From: Streptomyces monashensis
GTDB taxonomy: Bacteria > Actinomycetota > Actinomycetes > Streptomycetales > Streptomycetaceae
DNA length: 64,000 nucleotides
Reading direction: 5' to 3'
Assembly: GCF_001866665.1 (NCBI RefSeq)
Contig: NZ_MLYO01000013.1
Location: forward strand, 104,865-168,864
A program made the position numbers and the translations under genes. The stretch's first letter is position 1. Every line of letters begins with the position of its first letter. Of the stretch, positions 17,771-25,815 are shown piece by piece. A model generated the notes under the pieces. The model made no database searches. It was not told where the DNA came from and was given only the letters and a program-made list of their open reading frames with translations.

Positions 17771-19156
17771 ATGCCCATCGCCACGGTGAACCCGGCGAAC
17801 GGCGAGACGCTCAAGGCGTACGAGCCCATGGGCGAGGAGGAGCTGGAACGCCGGCTCCAGCTCGCCGAGGCCACGTTCCGCACGTACCGGACGACCACGT
17901 TCGCCGAGCGCGCCCGCCTGCTGCAGCAGGCCGCCGACCTGCTGGACGAGGACCAGCCGGAGATCGGCCGGGTCATGACCCTGGAGATGGGCAAACCCCT
18001 CAAGCAGGCGCGCGCGGAGGCCGCGAAGTGCGCGAAGGCGATGCGCTGGTACGCCGAGCGTGCCGAGGCGCTGCTGGCCGACGAGGAGCCCGCCGCGTCG
18101 GACGTGACGGACTCGGGGGCGTCGCGGGTGCGGGTGCGCTACCGGCCGCTCGGCCCGGTGCTCGCGGTCATGCCGTGGAACTTCCCCCTGTGGCAGGTCG
18201 TGCGGTTCGCCGCGCCCGCGCTGATGGCCGGCAACGTGGGCCTGCTCAAACACGCCTCCAACGTCCCCCAGACGGCCCTGTACCTGGAGGACCTGTTCCA
18301 CCGGGCGGGATTCAAGGAGGGCTGTTTCCAGACGCTGCTGATCGGGGCGGGCGCGGTGGACGGCGTCCTGCGCGACGAGCGGGTGAAGGCGGCCACGCTG
18401 ACGGGCAGCGAGCCGGCGGGCCGGGCCGTCGCCGCCACCGCCGGCGAGATGATCAAGAAGACGGTGCTGGAACTGGGCGGCAGCGACCCGTACGTGGTGC
18501 TGCCGTCCGCCGACCTCGACCGCGCGGCCGAGGTCGCGGTGACCGCGCGCGTGCAGAACAACGGGCAGTCCTGTATCGCCGCGAAGCGGTTCATCGTGCA
18601 CGGCGACGTCTACGACGCCTTCGCCGGGAAGTTCGTCGCGGGCATGGAGGCGCTCAGGATCGGCGACCCGATGGCGGAGGACACCGACGTCGGCCCCCTC
18701 GCCACCGAGCAGGGTCGCGCCGATCTGGAGGAACTGGTCGACGACGCGCGGCGCAGCGGCGCCGAGGTGCTGTGCGGCGGGCAGCGGCCGGACGGGCCGG
18801 GCTGGTACTACCCGCCGACCGTGCTCGCCGGGATCCACCGGGACATGCGCATCCACCGCGAGGAGGCGTTCGGCCCGGTGGCCACGCTGTACCGGGCCGG
18901 TGACCTGGACGAGGCACTGCTCATCGCCAACGACTCGCCGTTCGGGCTGAGTTCCAACGTGTGGACGCGGGACGCGGACGAGGTGGAGCGGTGCGCCCGC
19001 GATCTGGAGGCCGGTTCCGTGTTCGTCAACGGGATGACCGCCTCTCACCCCGCATTCCCGTTCGGCGGGGAGAAACGCTCGGGGTACGGGCGTGAGCTGT
19101 CCGGGCACGGAATCCGGGAGTTCTGCAACATCACCACGGTTTGGCAGGGGGCGTGA
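17771..19156 (+). CDS. NAD(P)-dependent succinate-semialdehyde-type aldehyde dehydrogenase
   Basis: 461 residues. Aldehyde dehydrogenase core with [18 protein letters not shown], the general-base motif [12 protein letters not shown], the catalytic Cys in [12 protein letters not shown] and the closing EEAFGPVA. The N-terminus [19 protein letters not shown] is typical of the succinate-semialdehyde dehydrogenase subgroup (GabD/YneI-like), which finishes GABA breakdown. ATG 17771 follows GGAGGTCAGCC. No GABA transaminase is adjacent, so the physiological aldehyde is uncertain. Confidence 0.88.
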   Translation: MPIATVNPANGETLKAYEPMGEEELERRLQLAEATFRTYRTTTFAERARLLQQAADLLDEDQPEIGRVMTLEMGKPLKQARAEAAKCAKAMRWYAERAEALLADEEPAASDVTDSGASRVRVRYRPLGPVLAVMPWNFPLWQVVRFAAPALMAGNVGLLKHASNVPQTALYLEDLFHRAGFKEGCFQTLLIGAGAVDGVLRDERVKAATLTGSEPAGRAVAATAGEMIKKTVLELGGSDPYVVLPSADLDRAAEVAVTARVQNNGQSCIAAKRFIVHGDVYDAFAGKFVAGMEALRIGDPMAEDTDVGPLATEQGRADLEELVDDARRSGAEVLCGGQRPDGPGWYYPPTVLAGIHRDMRIHREEAFGPVATLYRAGDLDEALLIANDSPFGLSSNVWTRDADEVERCARDLEAGSVFVNGMTASHPAFPFGGEKRSGYGRELSGHGIREFCNITTVWQGA

Positions 19157-19181
19157 CGACGGCGGGGCTACCATCCCGTTT

Positions 19182-19412
19182 GTGAACCGCGAAGTGACTC
19201 TGCCGCTGATCGTCGACGACCGCGGGACCCTGCAGGTGGCTGCCGCCGATGTGAGCAAGCTCTTGCGGACCGTGGGCGGGCGCTGGCTGCGACTGGTCGA
19301 GGCCGGGGAGCAGTTGGACGAGGACACAGTGGCGGCGCTGACCATCGAGCTGGCGAAACTCGCGGACCGTATCGACGTCGCGTGCATCGCGCACAGCAGC
19401 GGGGCGCCGTAG
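19182..19412 (+). CDS. DUF6213-like small protein
   Basis: 76 residues from GTG 19182, beginning MNREVTLPLIVDDRGTLQV. It is acidic, has no membrane segment, and ends AHSSGAP. I recall this as a Streptomyces-restricted family (DUF6213) with no known role. It follows the aldehyde dehydrogenase by 25 bases and is convergent with the TenA gene, 6 bases away. No domain or catalytic residue can be pointed to. Confidence 0.65.
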   Translation: MNREVTLPLIVDDRGTLQVAAADVSKLLRTVGGRWLRLVEAGEQLDEDTVAALTIELAKLADRIDVACIAHSSGAP

Positions 19413-19418
19413 GGATTC

Positions 19419-20075
19419 TCAGGCAGGTCGCCCGAGCGATTCCCAGAACATGCTCTCGTACGTTTGCAACAGCGTTCCGTACGTGTGCGCGTCGGCCGTG
19501 CTCAACGCGCCCTGGTCCAGGCCCGCCTGCACCGCGGCCCTCGCCTGTCCGTCCAGGTCCGGCGCCGGTGCCGCGAAGAAGTCGAAGAAGGCGCAGGCGT
19601 CGTCCGTGAAGCCGTAGCGCGTGCGCAGGCCCTCGGCGATGCGGGCGCAGTAGCCGCCCCAGGCCGAGAAGTTGGCGGTCAGGGCGAGGACCGTGTCCGT
19701 GGGGGACGCGTTGAGTGCCAGCCAGGAGACGTAGGCGGGGTAGGCCTGGCAGCCCGGCAGCGGGACGTACGCGCGTGCGCGCTCCTGTGTCACGCCGCAG
19801 GCCCGGGTGAAGGCCGTCAGATGCGCCGCGGCCAGTTCCTCGCCCGTCGCGAGGGTGGTGAAGTAGGCCGCGGCCGCCGGGTCCGCGCGCTCGGCCAGGT
19901 GCTGGAAGGCGCGGCGGTCGGCCGGGATCACCCACCGCTGTTCCAGGGCGAGGCGGGCCAGGGCCTCGCGGGGTGCAGCGCCGCGCTCCACGAGCGGCAC
20001 GAAGCGGTTGGCCGCCGGGTCCGGGGCCAGTGCCCGGGTGGCCGTCCGGAGCAGCTCTGCGGCCGTGTCCGTCAT
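19419..20075 (-). CDS. TenA/PqqC-like family protein
   Basis: 218 residues of all-helical TenA-like fold. Members hydrolyse thiamine degradation products (aminopyrimidine salvage) or share the haem-oxygenase-like fold with other activities. Visible motifs include LEQRWVIPADRRAFQHL and FSAWGGYCARIAEGLR; the usual active-site Cys/Glu pair cannot be confirmed by eye. ATG 20075 follows GGAGGAAAG. No thiamine genes or TPP riboswitch are nearby, so thiaminase activity is only a family-level guess. Confidence 0.75.
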   Translation of the reverse strand: MTDTAAELLRTATRALAPDPAANRFVPLVERGAAPREALARLALEQRWVIPADRRAFQHLAERADPAAAAYFTTLATGEELAAAHLTAFTRACGVTQERARAYVPLPGCQAYPAYVSWLALNASPTDTVLALTANFSAWGGYCARIAEGLRTRYGFTDDACAFFDFFAAPAPDLDGQARAAVQAGLDQGALSTADAHTYGTLLQTYESMFWESLGRPA

Positions 20076-20181
20076 GGTCTTTCCTCCCTCGCGCGACGTG
20101 CGGCTTCGTCTCAGACCCTGACACGGTGTCCCCGGTCTGGAGTAGTCCGGCGCGAGATCGCCGCCCTCACGGGTGATCGTG

Positions 20182-20215
20182 GGTGGACCACCTCCTGAGG
20201 TGAACCACCTTCTGA
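20182..20215 (+). promoter_or_regulatory. Repeat cluster upstream of rppA
   Basis: Direct repeat ACCACCTCCTGA (20187-20198) and ACCACCTTCTGA (20204-20215), 17 bases apart and differing at one base. Within it are perfect palindromes GGTGGACCACC (20182-20192) and CACCTCCTGAGGTG (20189-20202). It lies 46-79 bases before the rppA start, where an activator or repressor of the pigment operon would bind. Regulator unknown. Confidence 0.5.
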
Positions 20216-20260
20216 CCGGCGGGCGAAGGCCTTCCGGAAGGCTGAAAGCAGGCGCGGTTC

Positions 20261-21325
20261 ATGGCGACTTTGTGCAGACCGGCAGTGTCGGTTCCGGAAC
20301 ACGTGATCACGATGGAGGAGACGCTGGAGCTGGCGCGCTCCCGTCACGCGGACCACCCACAACTCCCGCTCGCCCTGCGGCTGATCGAGAACACGGGCGT
20401 CAAGACCCGGCACATCGTGCAGCCCATCGAGGAGACCCTGAAGCACCCCGGCTTCGAGGAGCGCAACAAGCTCTACGAGGCCGAGGCCAAGGCCAGGGTC
20501 CCCGCGGTGATCCAGCGGGCGCTCGACGACGCGGAACTCCTCACCACCGACATCGACGTGATCATCTACGTCTCGTGCACGGGCTTCATGATGCCCTCGC
20601 TCACGGCGTGGCTGATCAACGAGATGGACTTCGACCCCACGACGCGGCAGCTCCCCATAGCCCAGCTGGGCTGCGCGGCCGGTGGTGCCGCGATCAACCG
20701 GGCCCACGACTTCTGCTCGGCCTACCCCAAGGCCAACGCGCTGATCGTGGCCTGCGAGTTCTGCTCGCTGTGCTACCAGCCCACCGACCTCGGCGTCGGC
20801 TCGCTGCTCTCCAACGGCCTGTTCGGCGACGGCATAGCCGCCGCCGTGGTGCGCGGCAGGGGTGGCACCGGCATCGAACTGGAGCGCAACGGCTCGTACC
20901 TGATCCCGAAGACCGAAGAGTGGATCATGTACGACGTCCGCGCGACCGGATTCCACTTCCTGCTCGACAAGCGGGTGCCGGCCACCATGGAGCCGCTCGC
21001 CCCGGCGCTGCAGGACCTCGCGGGTCTGCACGGCTGGGACGCGTCCGACCTGGACTTCTACATCGTCCACGCCGGTGGGCCGCGCATCCTCGACGACCTG
21101 AGCAAGTTCCTCCAGGTCGACCCGCACGCGTTCCGGTTCAGCCGGTCCACGCTCACCGAGTACGGCAACATCGCCTCCGCCGTCGTACTGGACGCGCTGC
21201 GCCGGATGTTCGACGAGGGCGGCACCGAGCACCGGGCGCGCGGGCTGCTCGCCGGGTTCGGGCCCGGCATCACCGCGGAAATGGCGCTGGGCCGCTGGCG
21301 CGGCTCCGACCGAGAAACGGCATGA
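20261..21325 (+). CDS. rppA: Type III polyketide synthase RppA (1,3,6,8-tetrahydroxynaphthalene synthase)
   Basis: 354 residues. Condenses five malonyl-CoA to 1,3,6,8-tetrahydroxynaphthalene (THN), precursor of flaviolin and HPQ melanin. The triad is C138 (IAQLGCAAGG), H270 (FYIVHAGGPRIL) and N303 (TEYGNIASAV), at the positions known for S. griseus RppA. C106 in YVSCTGFMMP is the cavity cysteine typical of RppA. The N-terminus MATLCRPAVSVPEHVITM matches the family and fixes the start. It is followed 7 bases later by the P450 and then the cupin, the standard pigment operon. A repeat cluster lies in the promoter region. Confidence 0.96.
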   Translation: MATLCRPAVSVPEHVITMEETLELARSRHADHPQLPLALRLIENTGVKTRHIVQPIEETLKHPGFEERNKLYEAEAKARVPAVIQRALDDAELLTTDIDVIIYVSCTGFMMPSLTAWLINEMDFDPTTRQLPIAQLGCAAGGAAINRAHDFCSAYPKANALIVACEFCSLCYQPTDLGVGSLLSNGLFGDGIAAAVVRGRGGTGIELERNGSYLIPKTEEWIMYDVRATGFHFLLDKRVPATMEPLAPALQDLAGLHGWDASDLDFYIVHAGGPRILDDLSKFLQVDPHAFRFSRSTLTEYGNIASAVVLDALRRMFDEGGTEHRARGLLAGFGPGITAEMALGRWRGSDRETA

Positions 21326-21332
21326 GTACGGC

Positions 21333-22547
21333 ATGACGGAAGAGACACTCACCGAGACCCTGCCCCCGATCCGGCACTGGCCGGCGCTCGATCTGACCGG
21401 GACGGACTTCGACCCGGTGCTCAGAGAGCTGATGCGCGAGGGACCGGTCACCCGCATCCAGCTGCCCAACGGCGAGGGCTGGGCCTGGCTGGTCACCCGG
21501 TACGACGACGTGCGCATGGTGACCAACGACGCCCGCTTCAGCCGCGAGGCGGTCATGGACCAGCCGGTCACCCGGCTGGCCCCGCACTTCATCCCGGACC
21601 CGGGCGCGGTCGGCTTCCTCGACCCGCCCGACCACACCCGGCTGCGCCGCTCGGTGGCGGCCGCGTTCACCGCGAAGGGCGTGGAACGGGTCCGGGAGAA
21701 GGCGCAGACCATGCTGGACGAGCTGGTCGACGAACTCCTCCAGGACGGGCCGCCCACGGACCTGACGGCGAGCATCCTCAGCCCGTTCCCGATCGCGGTG
21801 ATCTGCGAGATGATGGGCGTCCCGGCCGCCGACCGGCACGTCATGCACACCTGGACACAGCTCATCCTGTCCTCCGCGCACGGCAAGGAGGTCAGCGAGA
21901 AGGCCAAGCGGGAGATGGCCGCGTACTTCTCCGACCTGATCGGGCTGCGCGAGAACAGCACGGCCGAGGACGTCACCTCGCTGCTCGGCGCCGCGGTGGG
22001 CCGGCGCGAGGTGACGCTGGGCGAGGCCGTCGGGCTCGCCGTGCTGCTCCAGATCGGCGGCGAGGCGGTCACCAACAACAGCGGACAGATGTTCTATCTG
22101 CTGCTGACCCGCCCCGACCTGGTGAACCTGCTGCGCGAGCGCCCGGAGATCCGCCCGCGGGCGATCGACGAGCTCCTGCGCTACATCCCGCACCGCAACG
22201 CGGTCGGCCTGTCCCGCATCGCCATGGTGGACGTGGAGATCCGGGGCGTGCGGATCAGCGCGGGCGACCCGGTGTACGTCTCCTACCTGGCCGCGAACCG
22301 CGACCCGGATGTCTTCCCGGACCCGGAGACGATCGACTTCTCGCGCAGTCCCAACCCGCATGTCTCCTTCGGCTTCGGCCCGCACTACTGCCCCGGCGGC
22401 CAGCTGGCCCGGCTGGAGGAGGAACTGCTGGTGGACACCCTGCTGGACCGGGTGCCGGGCCTGCGCCTGGCCGTACCGCCGGACCAGGTGCCCTTCAAGA
22501 AGGGCGCGCTGATCCGGGGTCCCGAGGCCGTTCCGGTGACCTGGTGA
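21333..22547 (+). CDS. Cytochrome P450 of the CYP158A type
   Basis: 404 residues. In the rppA operon this P450 couples flaviolin (CYP158A1/A2) or THN (P450mel) oxidatively into dimers and trimers. The haem-ligand motif is FGFGPHYCPGG near residue 350, with the ExxR helix DELLRYIP region. The I-helix reads IGGEAVTNNSG: it lacks the usual acid-Thr pair, as is known for CYP158A2, where substrate hydroxyls carry the proton relay. ATG 21333 follows the rppA stop by 7 bases. The redox partner is not in the window. Confidence 0.93.
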   Translation: MTEETLTETLPPIRHWPALDLTGTDFDPVLRELMREGPVTRIQLPNGEGWAWLVTRYDDVRMVTNDARFSREAVMDQPVTRLAPHFIPDPGAVGFLDPPDHTRLRRSVAAAFTAKGVERVREKAQTMLDELVDELLQDGPPTDLTASILSPFPIAVICEMMGVPAADRHVMHTWTQLILSSAHGKEVSEKAKREMAAYFSDLIGLRENSTAEDVTSLLGAAVGRREVTLGEAVGLAVLLQIGGEAVTNNSGQMFYLLLTRPDLVNLLRERPEIRPRAIDELLRYIPHRNAVGLSRIAMVDVEIRGVRISAGDPVYVSYLAANRDPDVFPDPETIDFSRSPNPHVSFGFGPHYCPGGQLARLEEELLVDTLLDRVPGLRLAVPPDQVPFKKGALIRGPEAVPVTW

Positions 22548-22554
22548 GCGCCGG

Positions 22555-23076
22555 ATGACCTGGACCGAGGGACTCTACGTGCCGCCGGGCCACGGCCGTG
22601 TCGTCGAGACACCGGCTCAGCGTGTGACGTTCAAGGTCACCGGCATGCATTCGCGGATGGCCTCCACCTTCGAGGTGGAGGTCCCGCCGGGCTTCGACGT
22701 GGGTGCGCATGTGCACACCCGCAGCGAGGAGCTGTTCTACGTCCTGGAGGGCGAACTCGACGTCCTCGCCTTCGAGCCCCGCATCCGTACCCCCGACAAC
22801 TGGAAGGGGTGGGAGTCGAGTTCGGGCAGCCGGGTGGTCCGGGCGACCCCGGGCACGCTGATCGTCGTGCCACCGGGGTGCCCGCACGCGTTCGCCAACC
22901 CGACGGACACCCCGGCGAAGATGTTCTTCCAGGCGAGCCCCCCGCCGGATCACGAGCGCTACTTCGAGGAGCTGCTGGAGATCCTCGGCAACGGCGGCCC
23001 GCCGGACCAGGAGGCGATCGAGGCGCTGCGGGCCAAGTACGACATCGAGCAGCTCACGCCGCTCCGGCACCGTTAG
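22555..23076 (+). CDS. Cupin quinone-forming monooxygenase (MomA-like)
   Basis: 173 residues with one cupin: the metal-ligand segment is HVHTRSEELFYVLEGELDV (two His and Glu) and the second cupin motif is VVPPGCPHAFAN. In Streptomyces pigment operons the third gene (MomA of S. antibioticus, SCO1208 of S. coelicolor) oxidises THN to flaviolin. Starts 7 bases after the P450 stop. Its stop codon overlaps by two bases the stop of the convergent acyl-CoA dehydrogenase. Confidence 0.88.
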   Translation: MTWTEGLYVPPGHGRVVETPAQRVTFKVTGMHSRMASTFEVEVPPGFDVGAHVHTRSEELFYVLEGELDVLAFEPRIRTPDNWKGWESSSGSRVVRATPGTLIVVPPGCPHAFANPTDTPAKMFFQASPPPDHERYFEELLEILGNGGPPDQEAIEALRAKYDIEQLTPLRHR

Positions 23077-24299
23077 CGGATGGGCATGCCCGCGAGGGTG
23101 CGGGAGATCACCAGCCGCTGGATCTCGCTCGTCCCCTCGAAGATGGTGTAGATGGCGGAGTCCCTGTGCATGCGCTCGACGGGGTACTCCCTGGTGTAGC
23201 CGTTGCCGCCGAGGATCTGGATCGCCTGGGCCGTGACCTTCTTGGCCGTCTCGCTGGCGAACAGCTTCGACATGGACCCCTCGGCGGCGGTGAACGGCCT
23301 GCCGTTGACCGCCATCCACGACGCCCGCCACACCAGCAGCCGCGCGGCGTCGATCTGCGTCCGCATGTCCGCCAGTTGGAAGGCGACGCCCTGGTTGTCG
23401 ATGATCGGCCGCCCGAACTGCTCGCGGGTCCTGGCGTAGTCGAGGGCGACCTCGTACGCGGCACGGGCCGTGCCGACCGCCATCGCTCCCACGGCGGGCC
23501 GGGACGCCTCGAACGTCGCCATCGCCGCGTTCTTCACCCGCTCCCCGCCGGACTTCGCCTTCTCGCGCGCCCGGGCGAGGCGCTCGTCGAGCTTCTCCTT
23601 GCCGCCCAGCAGGCAGGAGCCGGGGACGCGGACGTCGTCGAGGACGACCTCGGCGGTGTGCGAGGCGCGGATGCCGTGCTTCTTGAACTTCTGGCCCTGG
23701 GAGAGGCCCTCCGTGCCCGGCGGGACGATGAAGGAGGCGTGGCCCTTCGAGCCCAGCTCCGGGTCGACGCTGGCGACGACGACGTGGACGTTGGCGATGC
23801 CGCCGTTGGTCGCCCAGGTCTTCGTGCCGTTGATCACCCACTCGTCCTTGGCCTCGTCGTACACGGCACGCGTGCGCAGGGAGGCGACGTCGGAGCCGGC
23901 GTCGGGTTCGGAGGAGCAGAACGCGGCGACCTTGACATCGTTCGGGTCACCGTACATCTGCGGGATCCAGGTGCCGATCTGCTCCTCGGTCCCGTTGGCG
24001 AGAACGCCCACGGCGGCGAGGCCGGTGCCCACAATGGAGAGGGCGATGCCCGCGTCGCCCCAGAACAGCTCCTCCATCGCCATCGGGATGCCGAGCCCGG
24101 TGGAGTCGAAGTACTGCTGTGCGTAGAAGTCGAGGGAGTAGATGCCGACCTTCGCCGCCTCCTGGATCACCGGCCAGGGAGTCTCCTCGCGCTCGTCCCA
24201 CTCGGCGGCCGCGGGGCGGATCACGTCGGCGGCGAAGCCATGGAGCCAGTCCCGGACTTCCTTCTGTTCGTCGTTCAGCTCCATGGTGAACTCGGCCAT
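23073..24299 (-). CDS. Acyl-CoA dehydrogenase
   Basis: 408 residues, full length for the family. Motifs: SIVGTGLAAVGVLANGT, FCSSEPDAGSDVASLRTRAV, NGTKTWATNGGIANVHVV, YARTREQFGRPI and the C-terminal QILGGNGYTREYPVERMHRD with IFEGTSEIQRLVISRTLAG. It is divergent from the TetR gene across a double GTTAC/GTAAC operator, which suggests induction by an acyl or fatty compound. It is convergent with the pigment operon, so unlikely to belong to it. Substrate chain length cannot be read from sequence. Confidence 0.93.
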   Translation of the reverse strand: MAEFTMELNDEQKEVRDWLHGFAADVIRPAAAEWDEREETPWPVIQEAAKVGIYSLDFYAQQYFDSTGLGIPMAMEELFWGDAGIALSIVGTGLAAVGVLANGTEEQIGTWIPQMYGDPNDVKVAAFCSSEPDAGSDVASLRTRAVYDEAKDEWVINGTKTWATNGGIANVHVVVASVDPELGSKGHASFIVPPGTEGLSQGQKFKKHGIRASHTAEVVLDDVRVPGSCLLGGKEKLDERLARAREKAKSGGERVKNAAMATFEASRPAVGAMAVGTARAAYEVALDYARTREQFGRPIIDNQGVAFQLADMRTQIDAARLLVWRASWMAVNGRPFTAAEGSMSKLFASETAKKVTAQAIQILGGNGYTREYPVERMHRDSAIYTIFEGTSEIQRLVISRTLAGMPIR

Positions 24300-24324
24300 G
24301 TCCCCTCCAGCGGCGGCAGTGCAT

Positions 24325-24363
24325 GTTACTTGCGGTAACCCAAGTCTGTTACCCGCCAGTAGG
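24325..24363. promoter_or_regulatory. Double operator between acyl-CoA dehydrogenase and TetR genes
   Basis: A perfect inverted repeat GTTAC-TTGCG-GTAAC (24325-24339) is followed by a second weaker copy GTTAC-CCGCC-AGTAGG (24348-24363). Centres are about 23 bases apart, two helical turns, so two repressor dimers could sit on the same face. Position in the divergent gap makes the adjacent TetR gene the likely regulator. Confidence 0.7.
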
Positions 24364-24468
24364 AAAAGTCAACCGCCAAGGGCTCCTCGGCATCCCGTTC
24401 GATGTCAGGGGCACAGTCAGTGTTAGTTTGCGCAGGCGTCACCGAATCAGCACGGGTGGGGAGAGCAC

Positions 24469-25113
24469 ATGGACACCACACAGCGGACCGAGCAGCAGCG
24501 GTCCGCCGACCGCAGACGGCGCGAGCTGCTGGAGGCCGCGGACCGGGTGGTGCTCCGCGACGGCCCGCAGGCGTCGATGAACGCGATCGCGGCGGAGGCC
24601 GGCATCACGAAGCCGATCCTGTACCGCCACTTCGGCGACAAGGGCGGGCTCTACGCGGCGCTCGCCAAGCGGCACACCGACGCGCTCCTCGCGTCGCTGC
24701 GGGCGGCGCTGGACGCCCCCGCGGACCGGCGCGAGCGGGTCGAGTCCACGCTGGACACCTACCTCGCCGCGATCGAGGCACGCCCCCAGGTGTACCGGTT
24801 CCTGATGCACCCGGCCGAGGGGAGCACCGGGACCGACCAGGGCTTCGACGTCGGCAAGCACAGCGCACCGCTGCTGCGCAGGATGGGCGAGGAGCTGGCA
24901 CAGGTCATCGAGGAGCGGGTCGACCTGGGCCCCGGCAGCCAGCAGCTCGCACGGGTGTGGGGGCACGGGATCGTCGGGATGATGCATGCGGCCGGGGACT
25001 GGTGGCTGGGGGAACGACCGTGTTCCCGCGCCGAGTTGGTCCGCTCGCTGGCCGACCTGCTGTGGGGCCGGCTCGCGGCGGCGGGGGACAGGATCGGCGG
25101 CCCGGGGTTCTAG
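24469..25113 (+). CDS. TetR family regulator of the divergent acyl-CoA dehydrogenase
   Basis: 214 residues. N-terminal helix-turn-helix about residues 15-65 (MNAIAAEAGITKPILYRHFG) and a helical ligand domain. The fold and neighbours resemble fatty-acid-responsive TetR regulators of actinobacteria (FadR/KstR-like), whose ligand is an acyl-CoA. The GTTAC-N5-GTAAC operator lies about 130 bases upstream, next to the acyl-CoA dehydrogenase start. The gene ends 12 bases before the convergent peptide deformylase. Confidence 0.9.
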   Translation: MDTTQRTEQQRSADRRRRELLEAADRVVLRDGPQASMNAIAAEAGITKPILYRHFGDKGGLYAALAKRHTDALLASLRAALDAPADRRERVESTLDTYLAAIEARPQVYRFLMHPAEGSTGTDQGFDVGKHSAPLLRRMGEELAQVIEERVDLGPGSQQLARVWGHGIVGMMHAAGDWWLGERPCSRAELVRSLADLLWGRLAAAGDRIGGPGF

Positions 25114-25125
25114 GGCCTGCCGGGC

Positions 25126-25665
25126 CTAGCCGCTCCAGGGGGCCCGGGAGATCTGCCTCAGCAGTCTTCGCCTGCGCCAGCCTTCGACGCGGTCCGCGTA
25201 CACCCGGCCCTCCAGGTGGTCGCACTCGTGCTGCAGGCACCGGGCGAAGAAACCCGTGCCGTGCACGGTGACCGGCTCCCCCGTCACCGTGCGGCCCTCG
25301 ACCACCGCGTGGTCGTACCGCTCCGTCCCCGCCTCCAGCCCCGGCAGGGACAGGCAGCCCTCGGGGCCCCGGAGCACGATGCCGTCCGCCTCCACCAGGC
25401 GGGGGTTGACCACATGTCCCAAATGCCGCACATCCTCGTCATCCGGACAGTCATAGACGAACACCCGCAAAGGCACCCCGATCTGATTCGCGGCCAGACC
25501 CACCCCCTGTGCCGCGTACATCGTGGCGAACAAGTCCTCCACGAGATCGGCCAGTTCCGGGCCGAAGTCCGTGACGTCCCGGCAGGGCTCGCGCAACGCC
25601 GCGTCGCCGAGCAGGGTGAGAGGCCGGACTCGCCCGTGGGCGCCCGCAATGGAACCGTGTCGCAT
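25126..25665 (-). CDS. def: Peptide deformylase
   Basis: 179 residues. Removes the formyl group from nascent proteins. All three signature motifs are intact: GVGLAANQIG, EGCLSLPG (Cys metal ligand) and QHECDHLEG (two His ligands and catalytic Glu). ATG 25665 is used; earlier in-frame codons run into low-complexity sequence. Streptomyces have several def copies, so this is probably one of the paralogues. The C-terminal WRRRRLLRQISRAPWSG is a basic extension. Divergent from murT, 150 bases between starts. Confidence 0.93.
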   Translation of the reverse strand: MRHGSIAGAHGRVRPLTLLGDAALREPCRDVTDFGPELADLVEDLFATMYAAQGVGLAANQIGVPLRVFVYDCPDDEDVRHLGHVVNPRLVEADGIVLRGPEGCLSLPGLEAGTERYDHAVVEGRTVTGEPVTVHGTGFFARCLQHECDHLEGRVYADRVEGWRRRRLLRQISRAPWSG

Positions 25666-25815
25666 GGCCGCAAGGGTACGGTTCGTTCGACCCACGCCCG
25701 TCGCGCAGGGATGGGCAGGATTCGGGAGTGCGAACGGATCTCGATAGGCTGAGGTCCACACCACGTTGCCGGATGGCCCCAGGCGCGGCGCGTACGCAAG
25801 GAGGATCGAGAACTG

